DNA from: Dactylis glomerata
Lineage: Eukaryota; Streptophyta; Magnoliopsida; Poales; Poaceae
DNA: 64,000 nt
NCBI GenBank assembly: GCA_007115705.1
Contig: QXEO01002092.1
Span: forward strand, 434,001 to 498,000
Reading direction: 5' to 3'
The notes under the pieces were generated by a model that saw nothing but the letters and a program-made list of their open reading frames with translations, made no database searches and had not been told where the DNA came from. How positions within the stretch are numbered: position 1 is the stretch's first letter; every line of letters starts with the position of its first letter. Made by a program: the position numbers and the translations under genes. Shown here piece after piece: positions 20,963-34,431 of the stretch.

Positions 20963-22313
20963 CAGTAACTTATCAATTACACTTATAAGTGAATGGACAC
21001 AACAGAGTAAGACCCTCACCTGAAGTTGTATGGAAACAATATGTGGTCACAATAATTTTGATCTGTTAGAAACCTTAGAAGGTTTTCCTCCGTCTCCTTA
21101 GGGTTATCAGTTAGCGTCTTTATATGTATTTTATCTGGGTCAATAAACCTAATATTTAGGATATTTCTACTTTTACATTCCAGGATCTTCATTCTGCATA
21201 ATAGAGTACAAGTCATAATTGAACAAGTTATATGTAGACAATGAATTAAAATAACTGAACAAGTTATATGTAGACAACGAATTGAAAAACTTACAGACAA
21301 TAGTAACTCATAAGAGATTTGTTGAGGGCGTCGCAATTGTACATCTGGAAGAGTTCATCAAATTCGATATGGATGTCTTTGGGACGGCCTAGTACTCCCA
21401 TGGGACACGCGCCACGATCATCATTCTCCCAATCTTTGCTTCATTCAAGTACCATGTATGCAAGTAACGCATATTTGTTAGGAGATCTTCAAACTTTTCT
21501 TTGCTGACCAAAGGCGCTCCCATGACAAATTGCGGCTTAGAGGCTACCACAGCCTTGGGAAGCCTGTCGTCTTGGGAAGCTAGAACGTCTTCAACACTTA
21601 TACCCCATTTATCCGCCCACTTCTGTGCTAATTCCAAATCTTGCCCCTGCACCAGAGAGGGAACATTCTCGGGTAACACCCTGAGGGGTGGGATCAATTG
21701 TTTGGCCTGTTATCCAAGCTGAGGAATGTCTGATCTTTTTTTTGCTTATAGTTGTACTTGATTTGCTCCCACTTGCACTTGCACGTGATCTGCTCTTTTT
21801 CCCTTCCTTCTGCAATGTGCGTGTATAGTCATCAGGCTTATGGTGCAAGTCATACTGTGATGGAAGGGTCAGTAAGTATTTTGCATATGCTATTTGCTTC
21901 TTAGTTTATTCTGGGCGGGGCTCGGGTTCTTTCTTTTTCATCTGCGCATCATAATGTTTCTTTGCTATCCTGGCATTTTCCTTGGGGGTACGATCATAAG
22001 GTCTGATGGGAAGATTAGCATGAGGTACCTTTGGGAGGGGCGATAGTTTACGCTTTGGGGAGCTCCGTCGCTTAGAACTCATCAACGGACCGTTCTTGCT
22101 GGCACGCTTCCGCTTAGTATCCTTAGCGGGCGGCGGCGGAGACGACCGACCCAAGTCCAGAGGCGGTGATCGAGATGGACTCATGTTGTGGTGGCCGTCA
22201 TCATGTGGAGGGCTTGGAGGTGATGGAGGTGTAGGTAACCTGTGATGACTCGGAGGCGGTGTTGTCCTTGGGGCCGAGCCTGGAAGCTTGATGTAGTTCT
22301 TGTCCCATAGGAT
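20470..22313 (-). pseudogene. CACTA second-ORF protein, C-terminal part with C48 Ulp1-like protease domain
   Basis: Reading on the minus strand from 22,313: a Pro/Ser/Arg-rich, basic linker (21,906-22,262), then about 100 residues open at 21,389-21,697, then a multi-exon cysteine protease domain. The parts seen are an exon ending HILFPYNFR (near 21,019), an exon with YHWILLDIQ and FDPLS (about 20,812-20,925), one with WKRFKCVTGG (about 20,645-20,720) and one with QQPRGTHLCGYYVCES (about 20,510-20,555). His (HWILL), Asp (FDPLS), Gln (QQP) and Cys (LCGYY) are the residues of the C48 catalytic set and all are present. Such domains are known in CACTA ORFs of grasses. Frame breaks at about 21,720-21,900 and the insertion of D make this copy non-functional. 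Exon limits are approximate. Confidence 0.72.
20932..20962. repeat. Compound TA/TG microsatellite
   Basis: A TA run passes into a TG run directly beside the acceptor side of an intron in the CACTA protease gene. Confidence 0.9.
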
Positions 22314-22318
22314 GACTC

Positions 22319-23941
22319 TGCTACTTGTGGTGATGGCGCCAGAAAATAAGCTGATGCCTAGTTGATGTGGAAGCAGTCGTCCTTGTGCGTGGTGATTGAC
22401 CAGCCCATTGGGAACCCCAAGAGGAAGGTATGATGAGTGTAGCGACTAGTTTTCCCTCAATTAAGAAACCAAGGTTTATCGATCAGGAGAGGAGAGACAA
22501 TGATGACTGAAGGTGTTGTGGAACCTGCACACACACAAACAAATACTTTGTTCTCAACTTGCGATGAGGTTGTCAATCTCACCGGTTTGCTTGAAACAAA
22601 GGTTATGAGCGTATCGAGTGGAAAATAATATAGTATGCGAGAAAAGTAAATAGTGCAAGTAAAGTAAACAGGTGATTGCAATATAATGTAAATAGGACCA
22701 GGGTCCACAGTTTACTAGTGGTGTCTCTCCATAGATAAATAGAATATGCTGGGTAAACAAATTACAGTTGGGCAATTGATAGAATAGAGCTAACATGATA
22801 TGTCAAGAAGATCACTATGAGATTTACTCTGGGCATTACAACAAAATACATAGACCGTCATCCAACTGCATCTATGACTAATAATCCACCCCCGGGGATA
22901 TCAATCCGAACACCCTAGAAGTATTAAGTTGCGAACAACAGATAATTGCATTAAGCAAATTGTGTAATGTAAACAAAGCATATGCCCTTGAGCATATATA
23001 TGTTGTTTTCTCCCTAGTAGCAACAGCATATCTACCACCTTAGAGGTTTCTGTCACTCCTCCAAATGAAATAGAGACATGAACCCACTATCGAGCATAAA
23101 TACCCCCTCTTAGAGTCACTAGCAACTACTCGGCCAAGATAGCTACTAACAATGGAGAGCATGCAAGATCATAAACAACATAGAGATAACAAAAGATATA
23201 ATTCAGTGCAGCAACTTAATCATAAACACCAATATTCATCGGATCCCAACAAACCAACATCATAGAATTACATAACGGTGATCTCAATCATGTAGGGCAG
23301 CTCATGAGATCTAAACATGAAGCACATGGTGGAGAAGACAACCATCTAGCTACTGCTATGGACCCATAGTCCAAGGTAGACTACTCACTCATCGCTTCGG
23401 AGGCAATAATGGCGATGAAGGAGACCTCCGGTGGTGATTCCCCTCTCCGACAGGGTGCCGGGAAGAGCTTCTGGACCCTCCCGATCTTTGGGTCGACGGC
23501 GGCGGCGGATTGTGATGAATTCTGGAAAACTGATCGGGCCTTAGGTTTTTCTCGTCAGGGGGTATATATAGGCGAAGGGGCGATGTTAGAGGAGGGACCA
23601 GGGTCCCTCACACATGGGTGGCACGGCCAGGGGCCTGGCCGCACAGCCCCTGTGTCTGGGGCCCTGGTGGCCCCTCTCTGTCAGGTCTTCGGATGTCTGG
23701 AAGCTTCCCCTTGATTTAAGACTTCAGAATGTGGTTTCGTCCAATTCTGAGAATATTTCTTGTGTATCACTCTGGAACACAAAAATAGCAGAAAACAGGG
23801 AATTGGCACGGTGGCACTTCGTTAATAGGTAAGTTCCGGAAAATGCATAAAAAATGCCACTAAGTGTAACAAAACAATAGGCAAATGGTGTAAAAACAAG
23901 CATGGAGCATCAAAAATTATAGATACGTTTGAGACATATCA
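22319..23941 (-). repeat. Element D 3' LTR
   Basis: 1,623 bp. In element sense it starts TGATATGTCTCAAACG. It contains a TATATATA box near 23,563 in a GC-rich block; small frames there are not genes. Confidence 0.92.
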
Positions 23942-25705
23942 AGCATCCCCAAGCTTAACTCCTGCTCGTCCTCGAGTAGGTAAGTGATAACAAAAGAATA
24001 ATTTTTGAGGTGACATGCACCTACACAATCTTGATCATATATGTAAGCATTGGTGAGCTGGGATCAATAGAACTTAAAACATGGGCATGAAGATATAATC
24101 ATGACAATAAGAACTTAGCAACCATGTTGTAAACATGCAAATGAACACAAACAAAAGATCATGGTAATGAAACAATGAAAGTCAAATGTGTGTTCAAATC
24201 ATAAGGAAAAACATACAAGTGGTTTTCAGCTTGTCCTTCAAAGAGAGCAAAACATAAATGCATAGGACACCTCAAAGTTTAAGAGGGCGACTAGATACAA
24301 ATAATTTAAGAACAAGTGAAACCAATCATCATGAATCAATCAATGAACCTTGGGACAATGCATATCACACTAAGAATGACAACTATACTCTCTTAATGGT
24401 GCATAAAGAAAGAAGGTGGTGACTCAACATAAAAGTAAAAGAAAGGCCCTTCGCAGAGGGAAGCAGTGATTTCAAGTTTTATAACCTTCAAAAATTATGG
24501 TACTTACCGGCTTTGAGCTCTCATTGCCCCCATCATAAGCATCTTGAATGGTTAAAGTTAATGCGAGAATAATTATGATGCATATGCTTGACAAATCATA
24601 AGTTGAAAACCTCGTGTCCTGTGAATACGAGTACCCAAACTCATGCTACTTTACTTAGAGTCCCAAGCAAGGCTCTTGTCATTGTAAGTATATGCATATC
24701 ATTGAGAACCGCCAATGGGGTACCTCCGTGCCTGATGACATGGAACAAGCCCACACCAAAATGACAGGACAAGCAGACAATGAACACCTCGACATCTCTT
24801 TTATTTGCTATATTGTTTAGCTTTTTATTGTGAGATGCGTCGTCGAATATTCACCATGGGTATGCTGCAAATTTCCATCATGAATTATGCATGGCTTAGA
24901 TTGGCGGCCCGGCATTTCCCTAACACATATACAAACTCCATGATCCCCACAAGATTCCTAATTCATTTCACACCGCGGGCATCCATAAACAAATGATCAC
25001 AATATCAACTCAAATAGGAAGTGCAATGTTGAAAGCTTGCCCCATGACAGCATGGATGGGCTAGTCTCCAACTTACAGCTTGCAAGCATAACAACTCAGC
25101 ATAAAAGACCACAATGTCAATTTTTTAAGAACAAGAAAAAGTAAAGTATGCCTTCCGGTTCGTGAGAGCTTTACTGACCAAATTTTGCATAACACTGGTA
25201 AGAGTTTAATTTGAAGAGAAAATAAAAGCAAGTCAAATTTACTTGGAATAGCAAATTGCTAGTAGGTATGTATGATGGACACTTTGGAAAACTTGGCTTT
25301 TAGGAGTTGGATGCACGAGTAGAGCTCATACTCAGTACAAGGTGAGGGCTAGCAAAAGACTGGGAGCGACCAACTAAGAGAGAAATAATGGCCATAATCA
25401 TGCAAAGCGACAAAGCGATATTAAAAGAAGCATAAGATGGCATCAAAAGTCAAAAACTAAATGATCATGAAGGCTATAGGTGACTTTGTAAGATTCTAAC
25501 ATGTGTGAGCATGCGCCAAGTCAACCCAAATAAAGCATCAAGGAGAAAACCAAAATAATGCTTCCATACAATAAAAACAACGCATTATTTTTTCAAAGGC
25601 TCATTAAGCAATCTCAGTTATTTGAGACAAGTCATGCTACAGCAAAACCACTAAGCATACTATCAAAAAGATATCAAGCATGATATGAAAAAGCATAAGC
25701 CGCAG
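23942..25705 (-). other. Element D internal region, 3' part, non-coding
   Basis: No pol or env-like frame. Next to the LTR in element sense lies the polypurine tract AAGCTTGGGGATGC (about 23,944-23,956). A block around 24,440-24,470 (GCCCTTCGCAGAGGGAAGCAG) is also in E and F, so Athila families in this window share part of the 3' untranslated region. B is inserted after 25,705 with duplication CGCAG (25,701-25,705). Confidence 0.7.
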
Positions 25706-26039
25706 TGACGAGGGTTAACTCGACAAATGTCCTAGATGAAGGACTTAGGATCGGGGAGATAGGGCGTCGGATGAACTCAAAGGTAAAGTTAGTCAAAATA
25801 AGTGTATATCGAAAGTAAACTTGAGTGTTCAACCTGGCTTGCTTTCAATCTGCCCTACACCGTCCCCTCCTGGCCCCTATATATAGGTGGCCAGGTCTTG
25901 AGGATCGGGTAGGGTACGATACAGATTACAATATCGATATACGGTAAGAACTCGTATTCGACTATCATTACAATTGGGCCTAACTCAACGGGCCTCAGGG
26001 GTACTCAACTAACGGGCTCTATTAGCTATACCCTTGTCA
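25706..26039 (-). repeat. Element B 3' LTR
   Basis: 334 bp, TG...CA, B/C-type variant. Confidence 0.95.
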
Positions 26040-27137
26040 GTAGCCCCTGAGATTCTACCAGAATTGCAGATTCAGGTTGAATCTCTAATCTTTAAATCTT
26101 CGACTTGATCAGTTCTTCGACTTCTTCATATCTTCAAATCTTCGACTTGGTCTTTCGACTTATTTTCATGATATTCTTTCGCAAGGGGTTTTGATGATCA
26201 AGCCTGACAACTCTGACGGATCAAGAGGTCAGTTAACTGCCGGGACAGATACTTGCCACCTACTTCAAATTCAATCCCCTTGGACTTGAATTCGGGATAC
26301 CGGTCAAACCCACTCTTTTGCCGCATTTAGGACTTACAAAGAATGAATCCCAGTGATTCTCAGGGTACCCAGTGCGTCCACCAGGATTTTCTTCGCGTCG
26401 TAGACACAGATACATACCAGCAGAGCACATCCATGTGCGTATACCAGGCCACACAGGATGGATCCCGGGGTCTTACCTTCGTGACAAGTCACGGCATTCG
26501 AGTTGTGTTGCGATAACATAACTCGAGAATCTTAAGTCGCAGTCAAATTTTGACTGAAAATATTCGGGTTTCTGCAACCATAAAACTCGCTCCCGATGGG
26601 AGTAACACTTCTCCAATCTTCAATGTTTAAGTAATAAATATCATCGGGTGCGCGCTCAGCGCTCCCGATGGGAGTAGCCCCCGAGGCTATAGTCGAAAAA
26701 GAATTTTTCGAGTATAGGCTCTAGAGATAATATAACTCGTCATACTCCAACTCGAAACACTTCAATTTTGAAGTTCTTCAACTCGAGATACTTTCAGAAA
26801 CACCTTGTCATCGCGTACAAGCCCACTGCTCCAAATGAAGAATTCCATTTGACTTTTTGTAAAAGTAACAGCCCCCAAGGCTGTAATCAAAAAATCCTTC
26901 TCATATGATCATCTTTATAAAGTCTGTATTTGTCGGCGCCAATCCTTTTTCCTGCATATATTTACTGTATTGCGTCCATGATGACGTAACTCTTCATCAA
27001 TGCAGACCGTTTTATGGGCAATACTGTAACTTTCACGATTTTGTGACCGTTAGTGGGCTGCATGATTTGTGACCGTATTCGGCTGCCGTTTCCGAGATTT
27101 TCGCCACGTCTCAGCCCACGATCCTTCTCCCAGAAGA
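26040..27137. other. Element B region between 3' LTR and antisense gene promoter
   Basis: Counterpart of 3,103-4,201 in A and nearly identical to it. No coding region. Confidence 0.7.
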
Positions 27138-27145
27138 TATATAAA
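27138..27145 (+). promoter_or_regulatory. TATA box of the antisense gene in element B
   Basis: TATATAAA, 108 bp before the ATG at 27,246, at the position seen in A and C. Confidence 0.6.
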
Positions 27146-27245
27146 TGGCATAGTGGGGAATCGCACTGTTTACCAGCTCGTTCCCTCCGCCGCCTCCATT
27201 GCTGATCTCCCCTTGCTCAGAGCCCCCAAGCGCACTTCGTATTGG

Positions 27246-29936
27246 ATGCGTGTGAAGCACCTGGCCACTAAGAATACCATGGCCAAGACCTCCGCCACCA
27301 GCTGGGTTCGCTCCACCATCTCCAAGAAGGAGATGCAGAAGGCCAAGGACGATGGCTTCATCTCCGCCGAAGATTCCATCATCTTCCCCAGCACCGAACG
27401 CATCCTGAAGCCCCCGAGCGGTTATCGGGTAATGTTCCTTGCTTTTCTCCTCCGAGGTTTCTCTCTCCCTGCTCACGAATTTTTCCGTGGGCTTCTGTTT
27501 GTTTACGGTGTACAGCTCCACCAGCTTACACCGAATTCTCTTCTACACATTGCCTGCTTCGTGACTCTTTGCGAATCCTTCTTGGGTATTGAACCCCACT
27601 TCACTCTCTGGAGATCACTCTTTCGACTCCGCCCTAATGTTTCTCTGGCAAGGAAACCCAAACTGGGCGGAGCCGTCGTTTCTGTGCATCCTGAGGCGCA
27701 ATATCTTGAATTTTCGATGGCCGCATCTGTCCAAGGTTGGAGGACAAAGTGGTTTTACATTAACGACCGCAAATCCTCCGCTGAAGATGAATTCGGCCTC
27801 CCTCCCTTTGATGCTTTTCAAGAGGTGAAGAAATTGAAGTCATGGGACTCGCTTCCCTCAGATGCGGAAGTTGCCAAAATTCTTCCTCTTTTATCCCGTA
27901 TTCAAACTCTGAAAACAGGCTTAGGAGGTGCATTGTCGGGTATCCAACTTATGGCGTTCTTCATACAACGTCGAGTTCAACCCCTGCAACACCGCGTCAC
28001 CAAGCTTTGGACTTACTCTGGCTTAGAGGACCCTACTCGCATATCTGAAGACCTGATGTTGAAAGAAGATGTCGACAAGTGAGTCAGGAATCTCACCAAG
28101 CTCACTAAGGAACACTCAGTCGCTGACTTGAAGTCAAATTACTTCGACTCTGTGCACCCTATCCCTGAGGTATGCATCGTCACATTTACTTTTTTGTTGT
28201 CAAGTCTTTTCTTAATTTCGACTTGCATTATTCTCTGTATCTGCACTCTGCTAATTTTGTTATATGCAGGATCACCAAATCATTGTTTCTCGTCCTCCTC
28301 TCCCAGAGGCAGGGCCCCTTCCAGCTGATCTAGCCTCTCCTGCATCTGAAGCCCCCGAGGCTGACGAAAGTCAGGACGGAGATGAGGTCAAAGGTTCCGA
28401 AGAAGAAACTAGTTCATCGACATCTTTTTTTCTCGCTCCTATTGAGGATGTCGATATTGATAAGAAAAGGAAACGTGTCGACGACATCGGTTCGTCGAGT
28501 TCTGCAGCGGCTGGTAAAACCCCCGCTCCTGCAGAAGATATGGAGTATTTCGACATGCTAGACTCATAAGTACTGTGCTATTCGAGTTCCTCAATTGAAA
28601 TTTTCCTTTGCTGTGCTTCCATAATTCGTATCCTTCGCGCAGTGATGACGAAGAGCCACCAGCAGCTGCTCCACCAACTCCTCCTGCGGCCATTGATGAG
28701 CCTGTCGAACCAAATGTTGTACCTAGGACTACCAGGTCTGGTATAAAGAAGGTTCCTCAGAGCCGATATCCCAAATGTGCAAAGAAGGCCAAAGAAGCCG
28801 ATATTTCTCTGGAGGCCCATGCACCTATGGTTTCCTCTGATGATGTAAGCCATTCTTTCTATCTCCCCTCTTTTTTTTTTCCTGTCATGCACTTCTATTC
28901 TAACACTTCTTCTTTTCCTCAGGCTTTGGTGAAAATATTCATCGCCCTGGGCACGGAGTGTGCAGGGTACCTAAAGGTTGCGAAAGCTTCCGAAGGTATA
29001 ACTTCGACTTGTACTCATTACTTTTTTCATGTGCTTACTCTTTTCTCACTTATCTGACTCCCTCTCGTTTCTTTTATAGCTGCCTTAGCAACGGCTAATG
29101 CTCGAATTGCATCGCTTGAAGCGGAGCTTGATGCTTCACGAAAAGCTTATGATATGGCGACTGCTGCTAAGGTTAATGCTGAGAAGTCGCAAAAAGCTGC
29201 ACTTGGCAAGGCGAAGAAAGCTGAGAAAGCTCTTGTTAAAGTCAACAATGAGCATGCTCAATGAGAGCATGCTGTGGCAGAGCGTCTTCACACCATGTCT
29301 GCTGCCGCTGGAAGTATGTGCTTCGCTTTGTCTTCTGCTTTTGTCTTTTGATGTATTTGTTGACACTCATCTTCATTTTTTCTTTATTTTTACTCAGAAT
29401 TTACCGGGGCGTCTCCGTCGTCCTTGCAAACGGATGACGATTCTCTTATGGATGCGGTTAACCTACTCGAAGAAAACTGGATATCTATCCAGGAAACCTT
29501 TGAGTTGGTTAATCGCATTTTGTCACGGATGTTTGTCAGCTTGTGGCTGAAGAAAAAGGCCACAGTTCCAAAGGACAACCTGACTGCACTCGCCAAATCC
29601 TTCGACGTCGCTGAAGACCCTCTTCTCCAGTTCAAAGCTCTTGCCATCAAGCGTGGTGCTGAAGGTGCTATTGCGCTTTCTCTTGCTCATGGGACGGACT
29701 TTGATTGGGGGAAAGTAGACGCCCCTCATGGCTACTCCCGGGATGAGATGAAAGTTTTCTTCGAGAAGGCGAAGAAGTTAGCACCTGGGCTACTATCGAC
29801 TATTTCTCCTTCGGCAGCCTCTACGGTGCCTGCCGCATCGGCTTCGGCGGCGAAAAATCCAATGCCACCATCGACTTCTGGCGAGGAAGTTGCCGCGCCC
29901 TCTTCTGTCGCGGAACCTAACGCTGAGGTGGCGTAG
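27246..29936 (+). pseudogene. Antisense PF04195-type gene of element B
   Basis: Same six-exon model as in A: 27,246-28,169, 28,270-28,565, 28,643-28,844, 28,923-28,995, 29,080-29,313 and 29,398-29,936. Exon 1 is full length (924 nt) without the deletion of A, but the codon CGA at its 3' part is TGA at 28,080-28,082. Exon 5 has a second CGA-to-TGA change near 29,262. The donor of intron 2 reads ATAAGT instead of GTAAGT after 28,565, as in C. The copy cannot make the full protein. Confidence 0.78.
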
Positions 29937-30118
29937 ACTCGGCTTTCTCTGTAGTTTTTTAATTTTCCTCCTTTCAGATGTAGAAGCTCTAGTTGTGTGC
30001 AACCCGAGAACCTTAATCATAGGGTTTTGCACTTCATGTAAATATGTTTCCATCGTATGAAATATTATGATGTCCTTCTGAATTGTTTCTCTCCTCTGTT
30101 TTCCTTTTTGACTTGCAG

Positions 30119-31048
30119 TCGATACGTGTCGATGATCCTCTGACTCGCGGTCATTCTCCTTCCTCTAATCGTGGATTCAATCCTCAGATTTCGTCGACTT
30201 TTAGTCGATGTAGTGAATGTGTAGAGTATGCTTCCAGGATATCTGACCTTGAGGCCCGCTTGACTTCAGCCAAACGCCAAGCTCAGATGGTGTTTGATAA
30301 AGCTAGCAAGGCTTCTGTTTTGACGAAGCAGGTATCGGATCTTGGTGATGAAGTGTCTAGCTTGACGGCAAAGATTCTGCATCACGAAGAATGTGATTCT
30401 TTTGTTCTTGGCATCGTCGAATCCGCCTGTGAAATGTTGCGATGTGAGTTTCTCTCGACTTATTTTCTTTTCCTTCTACTTGGACCCTTTATGATATCCT
30501 TTGCCCTTATAGGCACTTGCTTGGACTTTGCTGCTGAAGATCGTCGAGTTACCGAGCGAAGTGCGGCTCTGGAAAAGATGTCTGTAGGTGTTGAAACTTT
30601 ATGGTCTGATCCTCGACGTCGGGGTGCCATTGTACTGCTTCAGGACCGCGCCCAGCATATTGGCGAGGCAGTGGATGGCTGTAGGAAAGCTCTTACAACC
30701 GTGCACTCGGTCATGCTTCCTCGAAATCCTCTGCCTGCAACTTTCCCGCTTCTCCTTGATACTTTTAGGTCCAGCCAGCGGATTCACCGGTTGATAGAAC
30801 TGAATTTAGTGGCTGGTGCTAACTTTGCTCTTGGGTGGATGCGCAAGTGGCATCCAAGGCTCAACTATAGTTCTATGTCTCTAAGTTATCCTCCTGGTGG
30901 GGCGAGCCTTCAAGTACATTTAGAGAGTACTTTGCAGCCTGCCTGACGAATTATAGCCAGGTTGCTGCAAGAAGACTCCGCGTTTCTCCGCGAGTTCCAC
31001 TACTTGGACCCCTTAGGTGTAGATGATTCTGATAACCCGATGTTGTAA
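30119..31048 (+). pseudogene. Second antisense module of element B
   Basis: Exons 30,119-30,443 and 30,513-31,048 as in A. A CGA-to-TGA change ends the frame at 30,946, about 34 codons early. Confidence 0.65.
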
Positions 31049-31337
31049 GGTGTATATAAAACGTGAGAGTTTCTTTTATTTGTTTCGCGACTATGCGTCT
31101 GAAACTTATTCTCAGGGCGTTTGTTGTGTAAGTCGTGCGTTTGCCGCATTTTTCTTTTTGAAAAGACTCGTAAGCTCGAATATGAGGAACGATTTAACTT
31201 TATTTATACTTGTAATGTAAGGTACATGGGGTGACCCAAGAGATCCGGCCTATGACCTGTGTTCTGGATCTAGAGGGCATTGCCCCTGGCATAACTCGTG
31301 GCTTTTATAGCCTTTGTGTCCCCCTCTTTCTCTATAC

Positions 31338-34300
31338 TTATGATGTCGCACTTTTCCCTTCTTCTCCTGCGTCTTTGTCTTCTCCCGGTGTCTCTATCCG
31401 TTGCTTCTTTGTTTCAGGCTCCGCAATGCATCCTTCGAGTAGCTTGACGCCTTCTGTAGTTGCACTCTTTGCCTTTTCTGCATTGTTGGCTATTATGCCA
31501 AAATTTTGCGCCATCTTGTGGAACTCTCTGTCGCAAAGATCTGAAACTTCAAAACTTCCTTTCATTGTGATTATTCCTTTTGGTCCTGGCATTTTAAGTA
31601 CCAGATATGTATAGTGAGGCACTGCCATGAATCGTGAAAATGCGGGTCGTCCGAGGATCGCGTGATATTGTGATGGCCAGTCCATGACTTCGAAGTCAAG
31701 CTTTTCTCTTCTGTAGTTTTGTCGATTGCCGAAGCAAACGTTGAGTGCTATTCGACCCAACGGGTAATTGGCACTTCCTGGCACGATTCCATAGAAGGAA
31801 CAATCTGTTGGTTTTAAGAACTCTAGTGATATATGCATTGCTCGGAGTGTTTTTGCATATATCAAGTTAATTCTGCTTCCTGCGTCCATAAATATTCTGT
31901 CGACATCGTACACGCCGATTTGAGCTTTGAGTACCAAAGGCGCGTTTCCTGGCCGAGGTACTGTTATGGGATGGTCCTCTCTGTTGAACTCGATTGACTG
32001 TTCTGACCAATGTAGATACTCAGTTGTGACCGGAGGTGAGATGACTGCTAGATTAACTTGTCGGGTTATGCTCTTTTCCTCTTTGTTCGACTTGGGCACG
32101 GGTTGTATCATTGCTGTGATGTGTCCTTTGGATGGAATATACCCATCATCATCATCGTGTCCCTTGTTTGGCTGGTCTTGTCCTTGGGAAGCCCCGTTGT
32201 TTCCTTGTTGGTTTGCCGGAGGGTTGTTGCTTCCTTCGAATCCTTGTCGCCTTGCTTCGGCTTGCCTATTTATTGCTGCTTCTTGCAGTTTTAAGAATGT
32301 TGTGCAATCTTTCATTGCGTGCCTTGATACTCGTTTTCCGTCAATGAATGCTGAGTGTATATGACAAGGCCCATTGAGCATATCTTCTGGCGATGGGTTG
32401 TACTCTCTGGATTCCCTTATAGGGAACTTCTTATAATCTTCCTTTCCGTAGCTTCTATATCCCGAAGTCCTGCGGTCATTTCCTTGGTAGCTGTTGTCCT
32501 TATATCCTGTGGCGACTTGGTTGTGAGAGCCGTAGGTGTCGAAGTTTCGAGATCGTCTCCTTTGACTTCCATATCTGTTTCTTCTGTCGTCCTCTGGGGA
32601 TCGCGTCCGCTTGTTATTGCACACATCTTCTTCGTCTGCGAACCTATTCGCTGTGTCCATGAGGTCTGATACTGTTTTCGGCTTGATTCTGCCCATCTCT
32701 TCGACTAGGTCTCTTCGCCTTAATCCGATGATGAATGCGTCTATTGCTCTTTCGTCTGATACTTCGACTGCTGAGTTTTTGATAATGCTCCACCTTTGAA
32801 TGTACGCTCGCAATGTTTCATGGCGTTGCTGCACACATGCTTTGACTTCTTCTATTGATGCTGGTCGCTTGTATGTTGACCTGAAGTTGCTTGTAAATTG
32901 CTTTGTGAGGTCTTCCCAGCTTCCAATAGATTCTTTTTCTAGCTTGCTTAACCATGACCTTGCTACGCCGGTGAGGTGTAGTTGCAAGCTTTGCATAGCT
33001 GTTTCCTTGGTTCCTCCTAATATTTGAACTGCTTGTAAATAATCTGCGAGCCATGATTGTGGTTCTTGTGACCCGTCATATTTTTGCTGATCATGAGGTA
33101 GCTTGAATCCCTTAGGCACTGGGGTAGTGCGAACCCTGCGGGTAAAGCATGATGCCCCCATCTCTTTTTCGTCATCTTCGTAGTCATGCCTTTTATTCGG
33201 GGATTGCGATCTTCGAGTTCCACCGTGTTGCTTTGGTGATGGAGATCAAGATCGATGTTTGCTGCTTCTATGCCGAGGACTATTGTAACGGCGAGGTGAC
33301 CTTGCCTTGTGTACTTCTTTGTGATGATGTAGTTCTTCTCCCTTTGCTGATAGCTTGTGGCCCACCATGTTAAGTCCATTCAGTGCTGCTCTATGCATAT
33401 GTTCTCTAGGATCTCCTGGACTTGGTCGAGTTGTAAGTAGATATGCTTGTGCCGCCACTAGTGCTGCTTTAGGAGTTTTTGGCAGGATATTTCCCTGCTC
33501 GTCGACCGATAGGAAGGACGAATCGAGATTTTTAGAAATACTTTGCCTGTCGGAGTACTCGAGTTTATCGTACCTTGAACCGTGTCGACGATTTTTCTTT
33601 GCGTTGCTGCATGATGCGTCGCTTCGTGCTTTTCGAGCAGCTTCGCTAGCTGCAATGGCTGAATCTTTCCTTTTTTGTATTTCTGCTTTCTCCCTTGCTA
33701 GTTGCTTGGCCTATTGCCTTAGGGCATAGTGGTACCCAAAAAGCATGTTCTTGCTGGAATTTAATGGCATTGGCTTGCCATGCTCTACGGCTTCTCTTAT
33801 TATCCTCCATTCGTTGACTGATAGTCGAATTTTTTCTCTGCTTGCGAGGGACTCTGGTGTTTGCCCTTCTTCTAGATGGTTTGATCCTCTTTCGATATTT
33901 GCTGGGTTTAGAACTGGATTGTTGTTTTCGTCGAATTCTTCTGAGTTGTCGCCTATAATGGCGAGTACCTGGCACTGCTTGCCGATGTTACTATTGAAGC
34001 TTGACATCGAGTTGCTATTTTCAGAAAGCTCTAATCCTGTTTCCCATGTATCTATTGACTTATCATCGATGCAGATCATGAGATCTTCGAGTTGGACTTC
34101 CATGTCAAAATTTTCCTTTTCTTCATTGTCTTCTGTGATCCTTTCTTTTTGCACTTCCTTTGGGCTGACCAGCGAGTTTACCTCGCTAGAAGAGCCTTCA
34201 GAATATTCCATTATCGCTGTTGCTTCGGGCTCCTTTGCCGACGGATCTTGATCTTGTTTCGTCGGATCCAAAAGGAGAGAAGAACCCGATGGCCCGATGA

Positions 34301-34394
34301 GGATGCTCAAACTTCCGATGGTTAATTCCACTTCTTGATTTCCGTCGACTTCTGGACTGCTGTTGGCTAAAAGCGAAAAAGCTGTCGAATTCAT
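31338..34394 (-). pseudogene. Element B gag-protease polyprotein
   Basis: One frame from the ATG at 34,394 to 31,338 with only two stops seen: TAG at 33,709-33,711 (shared with C) and TGA at 33,246-33,248 (shared with A). From 33,161 down the frame is open for 607 residues and gives the clearest view of the family: gag domain, RS-rich linker, CHIH...C zinc-knuckle-like motif, aspartic protease with FMDAGSRINLIY and ILGRPAF. No RT follows. Confidence 0.87.
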
Positions 34395-34411
34395 GATTCC
34401 AACGCCCAGAC

Positions 34412-34429
34412 TCCCCACGGTCGGCGCCA
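34412..34429 (-). other. Element B primer binding site
   Basis: Same 18 bases as in A, two bases after the 5' LTR. Confidence 0.65.
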
Positions 34430-34431
34430 AT

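Noticed and set aside
23409..23714. 101-residue frame in the LTR of D, also at 57,352-57,627
   Set aside because: GC-rich LTR sequence including the promoter region; no conserved motif.
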